Position numbers and translations under genes: made by a program | Notes under the pieces: model-generated | Database searches by the model: none | What the model was told of the DNA's origin: nothing | What the model saw: only the letters and a program-made list of their open reading frames with translations | In this document: positions 38,243 through 49,871 of the stretch, piece after piece | Layout: the number at the start of each line of letters is the position of its first letter | Numbering within the stretch: position 1 is the stretch's first letter | NCBI RefSeq assembly: GCF_048544455.1 | Contig: NC_133526.1 | Span: forward strand, 9,502,001 to 9,566,000 | Direction: 5' to 3' | Source of the DNA: Silene latifolia | Lineage: Eukaryota > Streptophyta > Magnoliopsida > Caryophyllales > Caryophyllaceae | DNA: 64,000 nucleotides

Positions 38243-39080
38243 TATATGTTTAGGAAGTTGTGCCATCATATCTGCTTCAAATCTTATAACTCTTCTCATT
38301 CCATATATTGTCATTTCATATGCAGGGATTTGGCAGTAATAATGTATACATCGGAATTATAACGGGCCGTAATAATGCATGCATCTAGTAATATATAATT
38401 TTTTTTTTTTTTAAAAATAAACATAACGGTTATTAAAAAAAACCGTTGTCTTTAGTTATAACAACGGTTTTTTATATTGTAACTGTTGTTATAACTTTGC
38501 CACCAAAATTTAGTCACCCTTTCCACAACGGTTTTTTATACTTTAAACCGTTGTTAATAGTTTTCACAACGGGTTCCTTAGGAAAACCAACCGTTGTTAA
38601 AACCTTTAACAACGGACGCTTTAACAACGTCCACTTTTTTATATAACAACGGTTTTTAACCATTGTTATAGCCTGTATCTGTAGTAGTGTATATCGAATC
38701 TGTTTTGCTTTGTTGCTAAATCATTCATGGTTCTTAACGATGATAAACTGTAACTAGCTCATACGCATGAGTATTGCTTTTGAACGAGTTAAACAAAAAG
38801 TGATACAACCAACTTTATTCCTTTTTAGTAGCTTTAGTAAGGTAACTAGCAACCCAAGTCACTGGTAAATATAATAAATCTATGCTTGTGTATATTCTGT
38901 TTATGTACATTAAAAATTTGTTCTATTGAAATATGCAATAAACTGGTAACGCAAATTACATATGTTTGATAAAGTTGTTATCAATCCAAATAGAAATAAT
39001 ATTAAAAAGAATGCTTAAAATGTTTTTAAATATGCCCCTGCAACTTTGCACGGCTATTAAACTAGTTTTGTAAGTAAAAC

Positions 39081-39667
39081 TGTTCCGGGTGTAATTTCGG
39101 AGCAGATTTGTGACCACGTAAGCTTGTAGAATGATGTCGTTGCTTGACTCTTCCTCTCACTCTTTCCTGTTTAAGATGAACAAACTGAGGGCTCGGCTTG
39201 GTACCGAGCGTACTCACTCCGACGCTCAAGTCAGTAAACTTAAAGAGATAAGTTGTATGTTACTTGGCAAAGTATATTGTAGAGAGATAAGGGAGTTTAT
39301 ACCAGATTAAGAGATGTTTAGGTTATATTTTTTTTGATCCTTTTCTCAATGAGAGAAGTGGAGTATTTATAAACTTTCACCTTTTGTCACGTAGTGGCCA
39401 AGTGGCCAAGTGGCAGAGCAGGTGGAAAGACTGTTCTACCCTCGGCCGGGGGACCCATGGCAGGCCGGCTGACCTGGTTGACTCTATGCCGAGGGGACCG
39501 GATGTGAGTACGCGGATATGTTTCTCGGCGCTAGTTGCCGAGACCGAGACCCAGTGTCGCCGACAGTCGCGTCGGTTAGGGTCATTAATACGTTGACTTG
39601 CTGTCTTTTGGCTTTGACCTTGCTCAATGTGTTGACTCGGTCAGCGGGTGCAGAATATGCCCCATCA
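39081..39667 (-). mobile_element. Solo LTR, 587 bp
   Basis: On the minus strand it runs TGATGGGGCATATTCTGC ... CACCCGGAACA. The perfect 5-bp duplication AAAAC flanks it (39076-39080 and 39668-39672). A TATA box (TTTATAAATACTCC, ~39365) is on the minus strand. It lies 15 bp from the Helitron end. Confidence -1.
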
Positions 39668-39689
39668 AAAACCCATACCCTATAATGGC

Positions 39690-40593
39690 CAGAGTAGGCA
39701 ATGGGCAGTGCTGGGCCAGCCCGCGTGCCGGCCCGTCGTGTCTTCCTCCAAAATTAGCCCGGTCCAGGCACGAATATTGGGCTCCTCGGGCCGTGTCGTA
39801 CCAGGCATACTGGTTCAAACCCACGCCGCGACCCGCTCAAGGCACGACCATTTTCGTGCTCAGGCCTTGCCTGACCCATGGCTTTTCGCGCCTTGTCTGT
39901 GGGCCGGCCCATGTGCTTTAATATTTCTTTTTTAATTTAAAAAAAAACGTTATATAATTGATATATTTGTACTTTTTGTTTAATAAACGATGATTAAGGG
40001 TTTAAATATATATTTTATTAAATATTAATGTTCTTTTTATTTAATAAATGATGATTAATGGTCTAAATATATATTTTATTAAATATTAATGTACTTTTTG
40101 TTTAATAAATACTTCCTCCCATCCAAACCAAAGGTTACATTTGACTTTTTGACACTATTCATAATTGTAGAAAATCTTAGGTATTATTAGTAATGTATAA
40201 GAGAAAACATAGTCATGCGGGATCTTGTTTGATTCATCGTCATGAATGCTATAAGAATATCAAGTTTTTATAATTTTTAATAATGTGTAACTAAAGATAT
40301 TCACGTTGCAAAACGCGCCTCGGCAAGCGTAATAAAGTCAAATGTAACCTTTGGTTTGGATGAGAGGGAGTAATGATCAACGAGCCATTTTTCGGCCGAA
40401 TCGTGCCAAGCCCGTCGTGCCTGGTGCATGTCGGGCTCCACCCTGCCTGGGCACGAATTTCTGAAGAAAATCGCGTCAGAGCCCGTCTCAAGCCCATTAG
40501 TGTCATGCCCGTGCTTCCTTTATTTTCTCGCCAGGCCGGGCCGTGCCTGGCCGTGCCGACACCGGCCCGCGGGCCTTTATGGCAACTCTAAAT
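39690..40593. mobile_element. hAT-like GC-rich repeat, split by a Stowaway MITE
   Basis: The left end AGAGTAGGCAATGGGC pairs imperfectly with the right end ATGGCAACTCTA. GGCCCG/GGCACG motifs recur in both arms. Flanks ATAATGGC/TCAATGGC may be a decayed 8-bp duplication. The two arms (to 40111 and from 40373) are separated by the Stowaway insertion. Boundaries are approximate. Confidence -1.
40112..40370. mobile_element. Stowaway-type MITE, 259 bp
   Basis: Inverted ends CTTCCTCCCATCCAAACC / GGTTTGGATGAGAGGGAG are flanked by TA (40110-40111 and 40371-40372). It lies inside the hAT-like repeat upstream of CLPP2. Confidence -1.
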
Positions 40594-40708
40594 CAATGGC
40601 TTACTTCTAAATTACATGGTGATTGACAACCTTAGCCTCCAACACTCATTTCACCTCCTCACTCACAAACCCACACACACCACCATCAACACCACCACCA
40701 TCGCTACC
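40594..40708 (+). promoter_or_regulatory. Short proximal promoter/5' leader of the ClpP gene
   Basis: Only ~115 bp separate the upstream transposon repeat from the ATG at 40709. The leader is C/A-rich (ACACCACCATCAACACC). An in-frame upstream ATG at 40616 would add 31 residues. The MLRG start at 40709 is preferred because it resembles the short N-terminus of known plant CLPP2. No clear TATA box is seen. Confidence -1.
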
Positions 40709-42170
40709 ATGTTGAGAGGAACACTAACCAGAGGCCTATCATCTCTAACCCAAACCCGAACCCGTATTCCATGGAACAACAACATCAATTCAAGATCATA
40801 CAGCTTGATTCCAATGGTGATAGAGCACAGTTCTCGAGGAGAGCGTGCCTACGACATCTTCTCTAGACTCCTCAAGGAACGTATCATCTGCATCAATGGC
40901 CCTATCGGAGATGACACCGCTCACGTCGTCGTCGCACAACTCCTTTTTCTCGAGTCCGAAAACCCTTCTAAACCTATCCATATGTATCTCAATTCTCCCG
41001 GCGGCGCCGTCACCGCTGGTTGTTTTTCCCTCCTTTCTTTTTTTTTGTTTTATTTTTGATTTTATGTCATTTATGCTTTTCACCCGATTTTTGTGAGCGG
41101 TATTTTAATCAAATGTAAACAAAACATGTATTCATTTAATGTTGGATTATACCTAGGATTGGAATTTGAGGTGGATTTATCTTAATTTAGGGTTTGTTAT
41201 ATTGCCTTGTTGATAATTTGTTCTACTGTGATATGTGAGATGTTAAGGCTGTAAATGAGTGAGATCTATTCCGTTTATTTTCGATTTCTGACGGTGTTAA
41301 TGGGTTCTATTTGTAGTCGATTCGATCATGTTGTATTAGGTTCATTTATCTGTCATCGTTTCAGATTTGAGTATGATTATTTGTCGAAAAAAAGGCTAAC
41401 ACCGAGTTATGGGAAAATAGCGAATAACGAGCTTGTAAGAAGGGTTAAGCCATCAGATTGATGGGCTTTGTCAAATTGTGTTTTGAGGAAGGAATTCGGT
41501 ATTTACAATAACGACTTTTTTTCTGGCCGGGTTGGGGATCGTGGGAGGCCGATATTTTGAAAGGCTACTTGCAAAATTGAGCGCGCTGCTTTTGGTTATC
41601 TGCTGTTTAGATAAAGAAATAGAATAAGGTTTATGCTGGTAGGTTTTAGGGCAAGTATATTTGTTTGGTTGGGTATTTGAATTGAAACACTATAATAATG
41701 CTGACTCGTTGATGGTGGAGTCACAATCATTTTCAAATGCAGGTCTTGCTATCTATGACACGATGCAGTACATCCGTTCTCCAATCAACACCATATGTTT
41801 GGGCCAAGCTGCGTCAATGGGCTCACTCTTGCTAGCAGCTGGAGCCAAAGGTGAGAGGAAGGCCCTCCCGAATGCTACAATCATGGTCCATCAGCCATCT
41901 GGTGGATATAGCGGTCAAGCGAAAGATATGACTATTCACACAAAACAAATTGTCCGTGTTTGGGATTCATTGAATGCATTGTACGCTAAGCATACCGGAA
42001 TGCCCATTGATATGATTCAAAAGCATATGGATAGAGATTACTTTATGACACCCGAGGAAGCTAAAGAGTTTGGAATTATAGACGAGGTCATTGATCAGAG
42101 ACCCCTGGCTTTGGTTAGTGATGCTGTCGCAACCGATGACAAAGACAAAGACAAAGATAAAGCAGAGTAG
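40709..42170 (+). CDS. CLPP2: Mitochondrial-type ATP-dependent Clp protease proteolytic subunit
   Basis: Two exons, 40709-41018 and 41743-42170, join in phase (G|GT) to give 245 residues. ClpP is the serine protease that forms the barrel-shaped core of Clp complexes. With a ClpX-type ATPase it degrades unfolded proteins, and the plant CLPP2 form works in the mitochondrial matrix. Residues 1-~33 are Arg/Ser/Thr-rich with no acidic residue, fitting a mitochondrial presequence. The mature core begins [19 protein letters not shown]. The catalytic triad is Ser128 (GQAASMG), His153 (MVHQP) and Asp202 (MDRDYF), all present. The substrate-loop motif NSPGG (96-100) is intact, although the usual next residue is replaced to give [10 protein letters not shown]. 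The C-terminal tail is a DKDKDKDK run. Length and motifs are typical, so it looks functional. The assignment to CLPP2 rather than plastid ClpP is from overall similarity. Confidence -1.
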
Positions 42171-43006
42171 AACTTTGGGTAAGCCATCTGTTTCGATTGT
42201 TTATTCCCTGTTAGTTGTTACAGAGAATTTTTTTTCGTCCGTGCATGTGTGTGTGTGTGTGTGTGATGGTGGTGTGTTGGGGGGGTTCCTTGGCAGATAC
42301 CACATTGGCTAGTTGATAAATTTTGTTCGCAATTTCTTGATAACTCTTGATTTTGAAAAGGGTTTTTTGAAGGCCTTTTATAAGCTTCGTGTGGTCACCC
42401 AACTGTATCTTTTATGGGAATCGGATTATTTTTTCTCTTTTCATTTTCTTTTGGGGGTTTTCCCTAGCATTTTTTCAAAATGAGATCTCTACACTTCTGC
42501 AAGCTTATTATACCTATGGTTTATACTAGCATATATTATGAGATACAGGTGCAATCCTCTCATTATTACGTAAATAGTTGTTCTTGCTCAACTGAATTTG
42601 CACGAGTGGTAGGATAAGAACTACAATTTCTTTAATGAGGTACTCTCAAAAGTCTTTCAATAACTCACCTGCACGCCGTACTTATCCTCTTTTTCAAGTT
42701 GCTGAATCTCTGGTAATGGTTTAATAGTTAATCACATGGCTGTAGCGAAGTGATGCTGGTGGGAGGGGTTATGTGGATAAGTTTTTTTGTTTTCACTGTT
42801 CGAGTGTATATGAGAAGCCTCTTGAGTCTTGACCCCAACTGACTATACCATTTCTTTTATATTTTCCATGAAAAGTGGAGGGGTTCAGTACTTCAGTGTG
42901 CCATCAGATTAGTTGAGATGAAAAGGCTAATATATGGGTTAGTGGGGATATTTTCACAATATTTATTGTACATGAATCAGCCATTCTTGCAATGCTTATA
43001 AAATTA
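42171..43006. other. 3' flank of CLPP2, nothing else recognised
   Basis: Contains a short (GT)n tract near 42246-42266 in the probable 3' untranslated region, then unassigned AT-rich DNA. Confidence -1.
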
Positions 43007-43681
43007 CGCAATTGCTAAATCCCGCACACACTTTTACTTTATCCTACACATTTTTCACCATTATTCCGTTATTGCCCTTTTTATAAAAAAAAATAAAAAA
43101 TAAAATAAAAACCGTCCAATTACCCGACCACCCATTCCCGAGCCCGGAGTCCCTGACCACCCATCCCCCCGGCCCGACCACCCATCTCCCAACCTTGACG
43201 ACCACCGTGCACCGTCGACCACCCATCTCGATTAGAATCGTCACAAACCGTCGCCATCTCCCCATATTATCGACAATTAGGGTTTCGATTGCCTTGGGTT
43301 GTCGAAGTGGTGGTTGGGGGTCGTCAGGCGGAGTAGGATGGTCGGAGGAGGCGGCGTCTAGTGGTAGTGTCAAGCAGGTGTCGCCGGGGTATGGTGGTTG
43401 CTGCAGGTTGCAGGCACGGGGGAAGGGTTGTCGACTCAGGGATGGTAGCAAGGAGAGGTGGTCGGCAGGGGTGGGACTGTAGATGGATGGTCGGTGAGGA
43501 TGGGGCTGTGGAATGGTGGTCGGCGCGCTAGGAGGGTGGTGTGGAAGGAGTTGTTGGGGTTGGGATTTAGGCAGTTTGGTTTCTTTGTTTTTTCTCTCTC
43601 TTGTTTCTCTCTCATGGGGTGAGAAATGAGAGGGGCATACTCGGTATAGAGGGATCAAATGTGCGGGATTTAGCAACTCCC
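43007..43681. mobile_element. Foldback MULE- or hAT-like element with GC-rich interior, 675 bp
   Basis: Inverted ends TTGCTAAATCCCGCACA / TGTGCGGGATTTAGCAA are flanked by the 8-bp duplication TAAAATTA (42999-43006 and 43682-43689). The interior is CCGACCACCCATC-rich on the left and GGTGGTCGG-rich on the right. A 218-codon ORF across it on the minus strand is Pro/His-rich and runs through the transposon ends, so it is not called a gene. Confidence -1.
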
Positions 43682-43689
43682 TAAAATTA

Positions 43690-46600
43690 ATCTCAGCCAT
43701 TTAATTTTCATCTGATGGCTGTTCATTGGAGGTGGGTTCCAGTATGAACAGACCCTTGCAAGCAAGTGTATCAACCTTGACTGATTGGCTTTGGTCACGT
43801 CTATTCTGGATACTTGTTTAATCAGTCAGGTTTGAGAAATATCTCATTTTCTCTCATGTTAGTATGGAAAATGTGTGTGTGGGATTTGATGGAAGTAAGA
43901 CGAAAGCTTTAAGTCGTGGATGAAAGTGTATAGGTGCAGAAGAAATGTATAGTTTCCCTTACCTAAGTTTGCTATCTAGTGTGCTTTGTGTTTTTTGCTT
44001 GTTAATTCAGATTAGGAGGGATCATTAGGCGGGGCTTCGATTAACGGGTTAAATTAAGATGGCTTATAACTTTTTACGGCTTCTTTTCTCATGAATTAAC
44101 AGATGGTCATCACATTTACAGTTAAAAGTCATTTGAAAACCGCTTTTCAGATATAACAGTGAAGTAGGAGTGTCTTTCGATGAGCTAGGGTAACAAACTA
44201 ACAATGTTGGTGGAGGTAGGGAGCCACATGAAGGGTGTGCTTTATGGCCTTCAAAGGTGGTTGGTCTATATTCCTTCCATCTTGCAACTGGTCATTTGTA
44301 GTCGTGATAAATGAATTTTGGATCTGACTACTTGTGTAATGTCTGACAAAGCATACAAAGCATACAACAGTGATTTTGTGGAAGTATCTCTTAAATTTAA
44401 TAGAATTAGGATTAGTTCAGTTTTTGTTATAAATTAGCCTGTTTCTATGTTGGAAACACTTGAAAATTGATGGATGGCCTTAGTGGGAAGCTGCGATCAT
44501 TGACACTAGCAACACTCAACAATGTCTGTGTAATATGCAATTCAGGCGGCACATTTTGGACTATTGTTCTCCCAATACGAAATACGAAAGATGCTCTGCA
44601 ACATAGTTTGGATCCTTTGACCAAAAGTGTGGCAATTGAGGGAGTATTAGTCAATTATTTGAGGTGCTAGAATCTTTGCATTCTCTCAATATTCACACTT
44701 GTCTAAAGTTGAGGATGCAAACAAGAGTGATACCTTCAGCTATGTTTAAACCATGATGCAATGAGTCCTTTAACTCGTTCATATGCCCAAAATTTTGCAT
44801 TCATGTCTCAGACTTTTTTTTTTGGCTTCCTAAAAGGTGTACTTGTTTTTCCCATACAACGTATACCTCCATCTGATGTTTTCAGAGTGTTGCTATTGAC
44901 CGAGCTAATCTCTTGATGATCTTTACGACTTTATGGCAGCCAATTAGCCTTTCATTCCCAAGTCTTCAAGTGATATACCTCATGTCTCAGGCGTCTCCAA
45001 TTCATATTTCATACTCACAGCTCTCCATTGTAATTCGTTTTTTTGGGGGCAGGGGTTGGATTGTTGGAAGCCACTCTGCAACTATAAACTGAAAACTTAT
45101 GCTCATCACTTCTGTTAGGAATCTTTTGTTTTTACATTTCTCTCCTCCTTTCATATTCTTATTTTTGTTGCTGCTGTGAGCTCCTGATAATTGTTTCAGC
45201 AATAGTTAAATTATGCTATTATTTTTCGTGATGTAAGCTTCTGTTTGCGGTGGATCTCATTGTTATGCAGACTAGTCTAGGTTTTTTTTTGGTTTATGAT
45301 ATGACCGAATCTTGGGAGCATATGAGAGGGCTTGGAATAGATTGCCAACTGTACTGCAGGTGGAGTTTTATGAAAATAGAACTGGGCGTGACACTCTGAA
45401 AAAAGCATTTTACACAGCACACCATTCAAAACCAGGCAGGATTTTTTTTGCTCGTCATTTTCACCCACACACATTAAAATTCTCAAATTTCCGAGTGCAA
45501 CACCTTGGAAATGACATGTTGGATATTTATGATCATATATTGGTCATACACTCCTACCTTTATCATTTATTGTGTTAATGCGTTATACCAAGGGCAAACA
45601 AATGCACGCAATCTCTTGCCTCTTGTTGTAAAAAGGCCGTTCCTGTAAACAATTCATCAGATTGGGGTGCTGACTGACCTATGGTTTCCAGACAGACTGA
45701 TAGGGTAGTTCAGTGTGCAATAAACAAATCAATTAATATTTTTGCTCTCCTTTTGTATATGATGTCACCCCTGTTTGTCTTTCTATAACTATATCTATCT
45801 TGTCAAAAAATATGAATGAAGTGTAACCCATAGCTGCTAACATGCTCTATACTGACTTCCAACTTCATTGCAAATGAAACGAGGTATGATTGAGATGCCT
45901 ACAATGCATTGTTTAACATCAGCCATATGAGACTTGTGTTCTTTTTATGGCCATCTTTGAATATGTGGGAAGGTGTAACAGATTTTTTCACTCAGAGTAA
46001 ACAACAAAAAAGGGGCGTTACTGGGCTAGCTTTGTGAGTGTTTGAACATCTTGTCACCTAAACCTTTAGTTTAGTTCAGCCAGTGTAATAGTTGTAACTC
46101 TGGCCCGTTTTGTGAGTGTTAGAACATCTTGTCTAGTCACCTAAACCTTTTCGTGGGCTTGGCACCTGGCATGCCATTGAGTGTAATAATTTTCAAAACA
46201 ACGCTTAAACTTTAAATCTGGGTAATGAATAGTCTGCAGAGCTGATTTCCAATGTACATTTCAGTTTGCCTCTCTGTCTTTCCTGTAAATGGGGCTGGGT
46301 CCATGATGCTTAAACCTGTATAAACTGTCAAAGTTTCTTCTCTGTCGCATGTGAGTAGAAAAGTTTCATGCTTAGTAGTTCAACTTTCTTTCCAAGGTAG
46401 TACAAACAAAACCGAGGATCTTAACTTCATGTATCCTTTATTTCCCATCTGTAGCATAGCTCATAATCTCTGAAGCTGTTTTTTTGTTTTCTTTTTTACC
46501 TGGCAGTTGCTCAATATTGTGAGAGAAGTCTCTTCCAAGGGGATACATCAATAACAGTTGATTGCGGTGAAGGAGATTGAAGCTAGGCGCAGGTTTCATA

Positions 46601-48036
46601 ATTTTTCCTCGTTAAGTTTAGATATTTGTTTGGTAAAGCCGGATGTAGGATACTCCTTGAACACCCATTACATTACATGTTGCTTTAATCAGGTTCCATT
46701 ATATTCAGTACTTTTTCTGGTTATGCATTCGTTTACTGTTGTGATACCTACTCATTTCCATTACTTACTATCTCTGCTTAGTGCTTACGAAACTTGGGAG
46801 TATACTTTACGCTAAAAATAATAGATGCCTATGACGGATTTCCAGTAACAGTTGTGTATCCTGTACTTGCTTCAGATATTTGCTCATTCATCATTCTGAC
46901 GGACTATTACGTGATCCCATGAAACTGGTCCTTCTCCATTGACCTTTACTTCTTTTAAAGAGGTGTTTTTTTGGATGCAAAATATTAACTTAAATTTAGT
47001 TGGTAAAGTCATTGAAGGGGGAGATTCATGATCGAGGCTCAATATCTGTAGATACTTTGTCCGCTAAGGTAAACCGTGTAAGAAATGGAAAGAATTTTCC
47101 CTTGTAATATGCTCTTTGCAAATTCTCATTTGTGACGGCCTCTTTTCCTCGATTATGCTCCTACTGTTACAAGCTCTTGCTTGGATGGAGGCTTCGGACT
47201 GAAGGGAAAGGAAGGGTTAGGGTAATTTCCTTTGTTTGAACCTTTGGATATCTGTATTACTTCTGTTGTTCAAGATAAATTTGAAGTCTTGCCAACATTC
47301 TATATGCCAACAATATGGTTTACCTAATAACATCACTAAGGCATCGTTTGTTTGCTCGATTGCTCCTCTATCTGCTACCCTTGCGTAATTCTTCTCTTAC
47401 GGAACACACTCATTATTAGTAGTAACTAGTAAGGCATTTAATTTGTATGTTTTGTTGGTGTCGATTTTGTACCGGGCTTGTAATTTCAACTTCGAATGCC
47501 AAGCTAAACCGGCCAAACACAAACTAAAATCACGGCCCAACAAAACATATGACCAAATGGTGTCTAATGTTTAACACAAGTTCTTAAGAGACGGTCTCTC
47601 AAGAAGTATTCTGCTCAACGAAGCACAATTTCGAACTAACGGCAGTTTAATAGCTAGTCCAATGTTTATAAATTCAATTATTTTTTGGAGGCAATATAAT
47701 TGAATCCCCTATACAATGAAATAAATCTAGAAAAAAAAAATGATGGACTCTTAGTAAACTAATGGCAACTTATTTCTGCCACTCCAAAACCGTTTAAAAT
47801 TTACAAAATTTATTTTTTTAAAAAATACTCCCTAAAGACTACAATTAACAAAAAGTTAAAATTTTTTTGAATATCACATATAAAACATTACTAATTGACC
47901 CATATACTGCATTAACATTAAACCTAGTCACAAAAATTAGATTACTTTGTAATGCCGTATAGTATAACCTGTCACAAATTTTTGTTTAAGATGAAAGCAT
48001 CCGTCTTAAATCTATTGATATTGACAAGAGTGAGTG
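43690..48036. other. Long intergenic stretch, no gene recognised
   Basis: Several short ORFs are present but none resembles a known family or has supporting splice sites. A diverged direct duplication ('TTTGTGAGTGTTTGAACATC' and a near copy) lies at about 46031-46160. The last ~100 bp would include the 3' untranslated region of the minus-strand gene. Confidence -1.
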
Positions 48037-48705
48037 TCAAGAAACACCAATTCCATTATCATCCCTTCGAACAACTCCGTCGATCATCATCACTTTCTTC
48101 TTGTACAATTTTGAAACCATATTGGCTTTCAAGCTGCCCATTACATTCGGCCGACGAACATCCTTATACATCTTCAATAAGGGTACGCAATATAACCAAG
48201 CGGACATACATATAATCGCGAATAAATAACCCCAAAACGTCATTATTATCAACGTTATAACCATGATCGACACTCCCACTAATGAATCCTTTTTCACCTT
48301 TTTACCCTCACAACACTTTTTAACCGTCTCAATTGGCGTTTGCTCTCGGCATGCTGGTTCCTCCGATTCTACAGGAATTGTATTTTTATTTACCTCTTGG
48401 GTAATTAACCCATGATTAATTTTAGCTTGTTGAATTTTGGTCGCTTCGAACTTGATTATGCTTTGACAAGCTTCAATAGCAACTGTTTTAGCATCAAAGC
48501 TTCCTTTTCCTTTTCTCCTTCTACTAATAATGATGATCTTGATTTTTGGCATACATAGCTTGAACCAACTTTCCGACCCACCCCCACCGGTTTTGTTACG
48601 CTTCTTATCGGATTTCGACTTACTTTTCGAGGTAATTCCGAAACAAGAAAGAAATCGATTGCTTTTGGGTATTTGTTTGGGTGCTTTCTTTTGGTTACTG
48701 GCCAT
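48037..48705 (-). CDS. Plant membrane-anchored protein of unknown function
   Basis: A single-exon frame of 222 residues starting MASNQKKAPKQIPKSNRFLS. The N-terminal half is strongly basic (Lys/Ser-rich residues 1-70) and includes an RFLSCFG motif, seen in a group of uncharacterised plant proteins. One long hydrophobic stretch (residues ~142-176, LVGVSIMVITLIIMTF and onward) could cross the membrane once or as a hairpin. The C-terminal ~45 residues are again basic. No signal peptide or enzymatic motif is seen. It stands alone between long intergenic stretches, so context gives no clue to its role. The family is recognised only loosely. Codon content and the absence of stops support a real gene. 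Confidence -1.
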   Translation of the reverse strand: MASNQKKAPKQIPKSNRFLSCFGITSKSKSKSDKKRNKTGGGGSESWFKLCMPKIKIIIISRRRKGKGSFDAKTVAIEACQSIIKFEATKIQQAKINHGLITQEVNKNTIPVESEEPACREQTPIETVKKCCEGKKVKKDSLVGVSIMVITLIIMTFWGYLFAIICMSAWLYCVPLLKMYKDVRRPNVMGSLKANMVSKLYKKKVMMIDGVVRRDDNGIGVS

Positions 48706-49871
48706 GGAAGATAACAGAGATGGACATTTAATAAGATATAGGAGTTATATATGCCTAACTAAGGAGGAAAGAAGAAAGTTTCTTCGTTTTTTTTTTGACG
48801 TTAAATTATTTGGTTGGACTTTGAAATGAGATTTGCTCAAGAAACTTGTTCTGTGGGTTTGATTATTTTTGTTGGTTGAATGAGTATTTGATATTGACAT
48901 CAATTAATTTGTTACCGAGTATTAGCTTAACTTTGTTGATTATTGTCAATTTAATAAATTGCACATGTATGTCGCCAAATGATGGTATTTAAGTACAGTA
49001 CTTTTTCCGTCTGGGTCATTTATTTAGTTTTGATTTTGGCATAAAGACCCAAAAAAGAGAAATAGACTAATTATTGAATGACAAATTGATCAAATTGAGC
49101 GTTGAAGATCAAGTTATACATCAAAGGCATTCCTAAAATAAAATGATAACCATTAACTGAGATACCCAGAAATGAAATAAGTAAATAATTAATCGGGACG
49201 GAAAGAGTATTAGCTAATTAAATAGGAGTAATTAATTTGGGTTGTTGGATCCAAACATAGGCAAGGAAGGAATGCCTGGAGACTTGGTGGGGTTAACATT
49301 GCATTAGAGTCATACTGATCGACCTAAGTTTGTAGAAATGTCACTTTTGGTCAAAATGTTTTGCATCTTCTACACGTTTGCGCGTTGCATACTAATACAG
49401 TACTAAACTACTAATCAATTATTTGTATCTTAAATTGGCAAATTTCATTACTCCCATTCACATTATCACTTCCCCTAATTTGGCATATTTATCAAACTAT
49501 AAGTGTATGCTAGTTCCTTGATTATCAAAGAGAGATAGATTGTCGTTGTTTGATTACTAGAGGCTAATTCAAGCACTCTTCAGTGCGCAAAAATTACATC
49601 ATTATCCGAAATTCCGAATTAGTTGATACTTGAACATTTAGATTTCATTTTATCTTTTCTTATCACAAATTCTTATTTGTGACTGGTATATCCGTCGTAA
49701 TCTTGCCGCCGACAATCGGGATCTTAACCTTTGAGTTTTAATTGATTGGCGGTGGAAGAGATTATAAAGGGGCGGAAAGAAGGTGATGGGAATGACATCC
49801 GTGGTCCAGAGGTCCTTGGTCTTGGCTTCCGCTTTATGACTGGTCATTAGAACCATCGATTTAGCTCCTAA
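48706..49871. other. Upstream flank of the membrane-protein gene, nothing else recognised
   Basis: Includes a Stowaway MITE (49001-49207). The rest is unassigned AT-rich DNA. Confidence -1.
49001..49207. mobile_element. Stowaway-type MITE, 207 bp
   Basis: Inverted ends CTTTTTCCGTCTGGGTC / CGGGACGGAAAGAG are flanked by TA (48999-49000 and 49208-49209). It lies ~300 bp upstream of the membrane-protein start codon. Confidence -1.

Larger units (their letters stand above)
35318..38689. mobile_element. Non-autonomous CACTA (En/Spm-like) transposon, 3372 bp
   Basis: Terminal inverted repeats CACTACTACAAATCCAGGC / GCCTGTATCTGTAGTAGTG are flanked by the 3-bp duplication TAT (35315-35317 and 38690-38692). 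Both subterminal regions (35335-35460, 36905-37130 and 38425-38660) hold many AACAACGG / CCGTTGT motifs in both orientations, as expected of transposase-binding subterminal repeats. No transposase is present. It contains a solo LTR, a Stowaway MITE and one small ORF (37581-37868). Confidence -1.
34501..39065 (+). mobile_element. Non-autonomous Helitron carrying a CACTA element
   Basis: The 5' end is A|TCTATATAAAATAATAAAA at 34501 and the 3' end is TATTAAACTAG|T at 39065. A degenerate hairpin (CCCCTGCAACTTTGCACGG) comes before the 3' end. Removing the CACTA insertion (35318-38689) leaves ~1.2 kb. The pairing of ends is inferred from position and orientation. Confidence -1.

Noticed and set aside
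43044..43700. 218-codon minus-strand frame
   Set aside because: It runs through both ends of the foldback element, is Pro/His-rich and has no recognisable domain.
45312..45578. 88-codon frame between CLPP2 and the membrane-protein gene
   Set aside because: No domain, no splice context and no resemblance to a known family.
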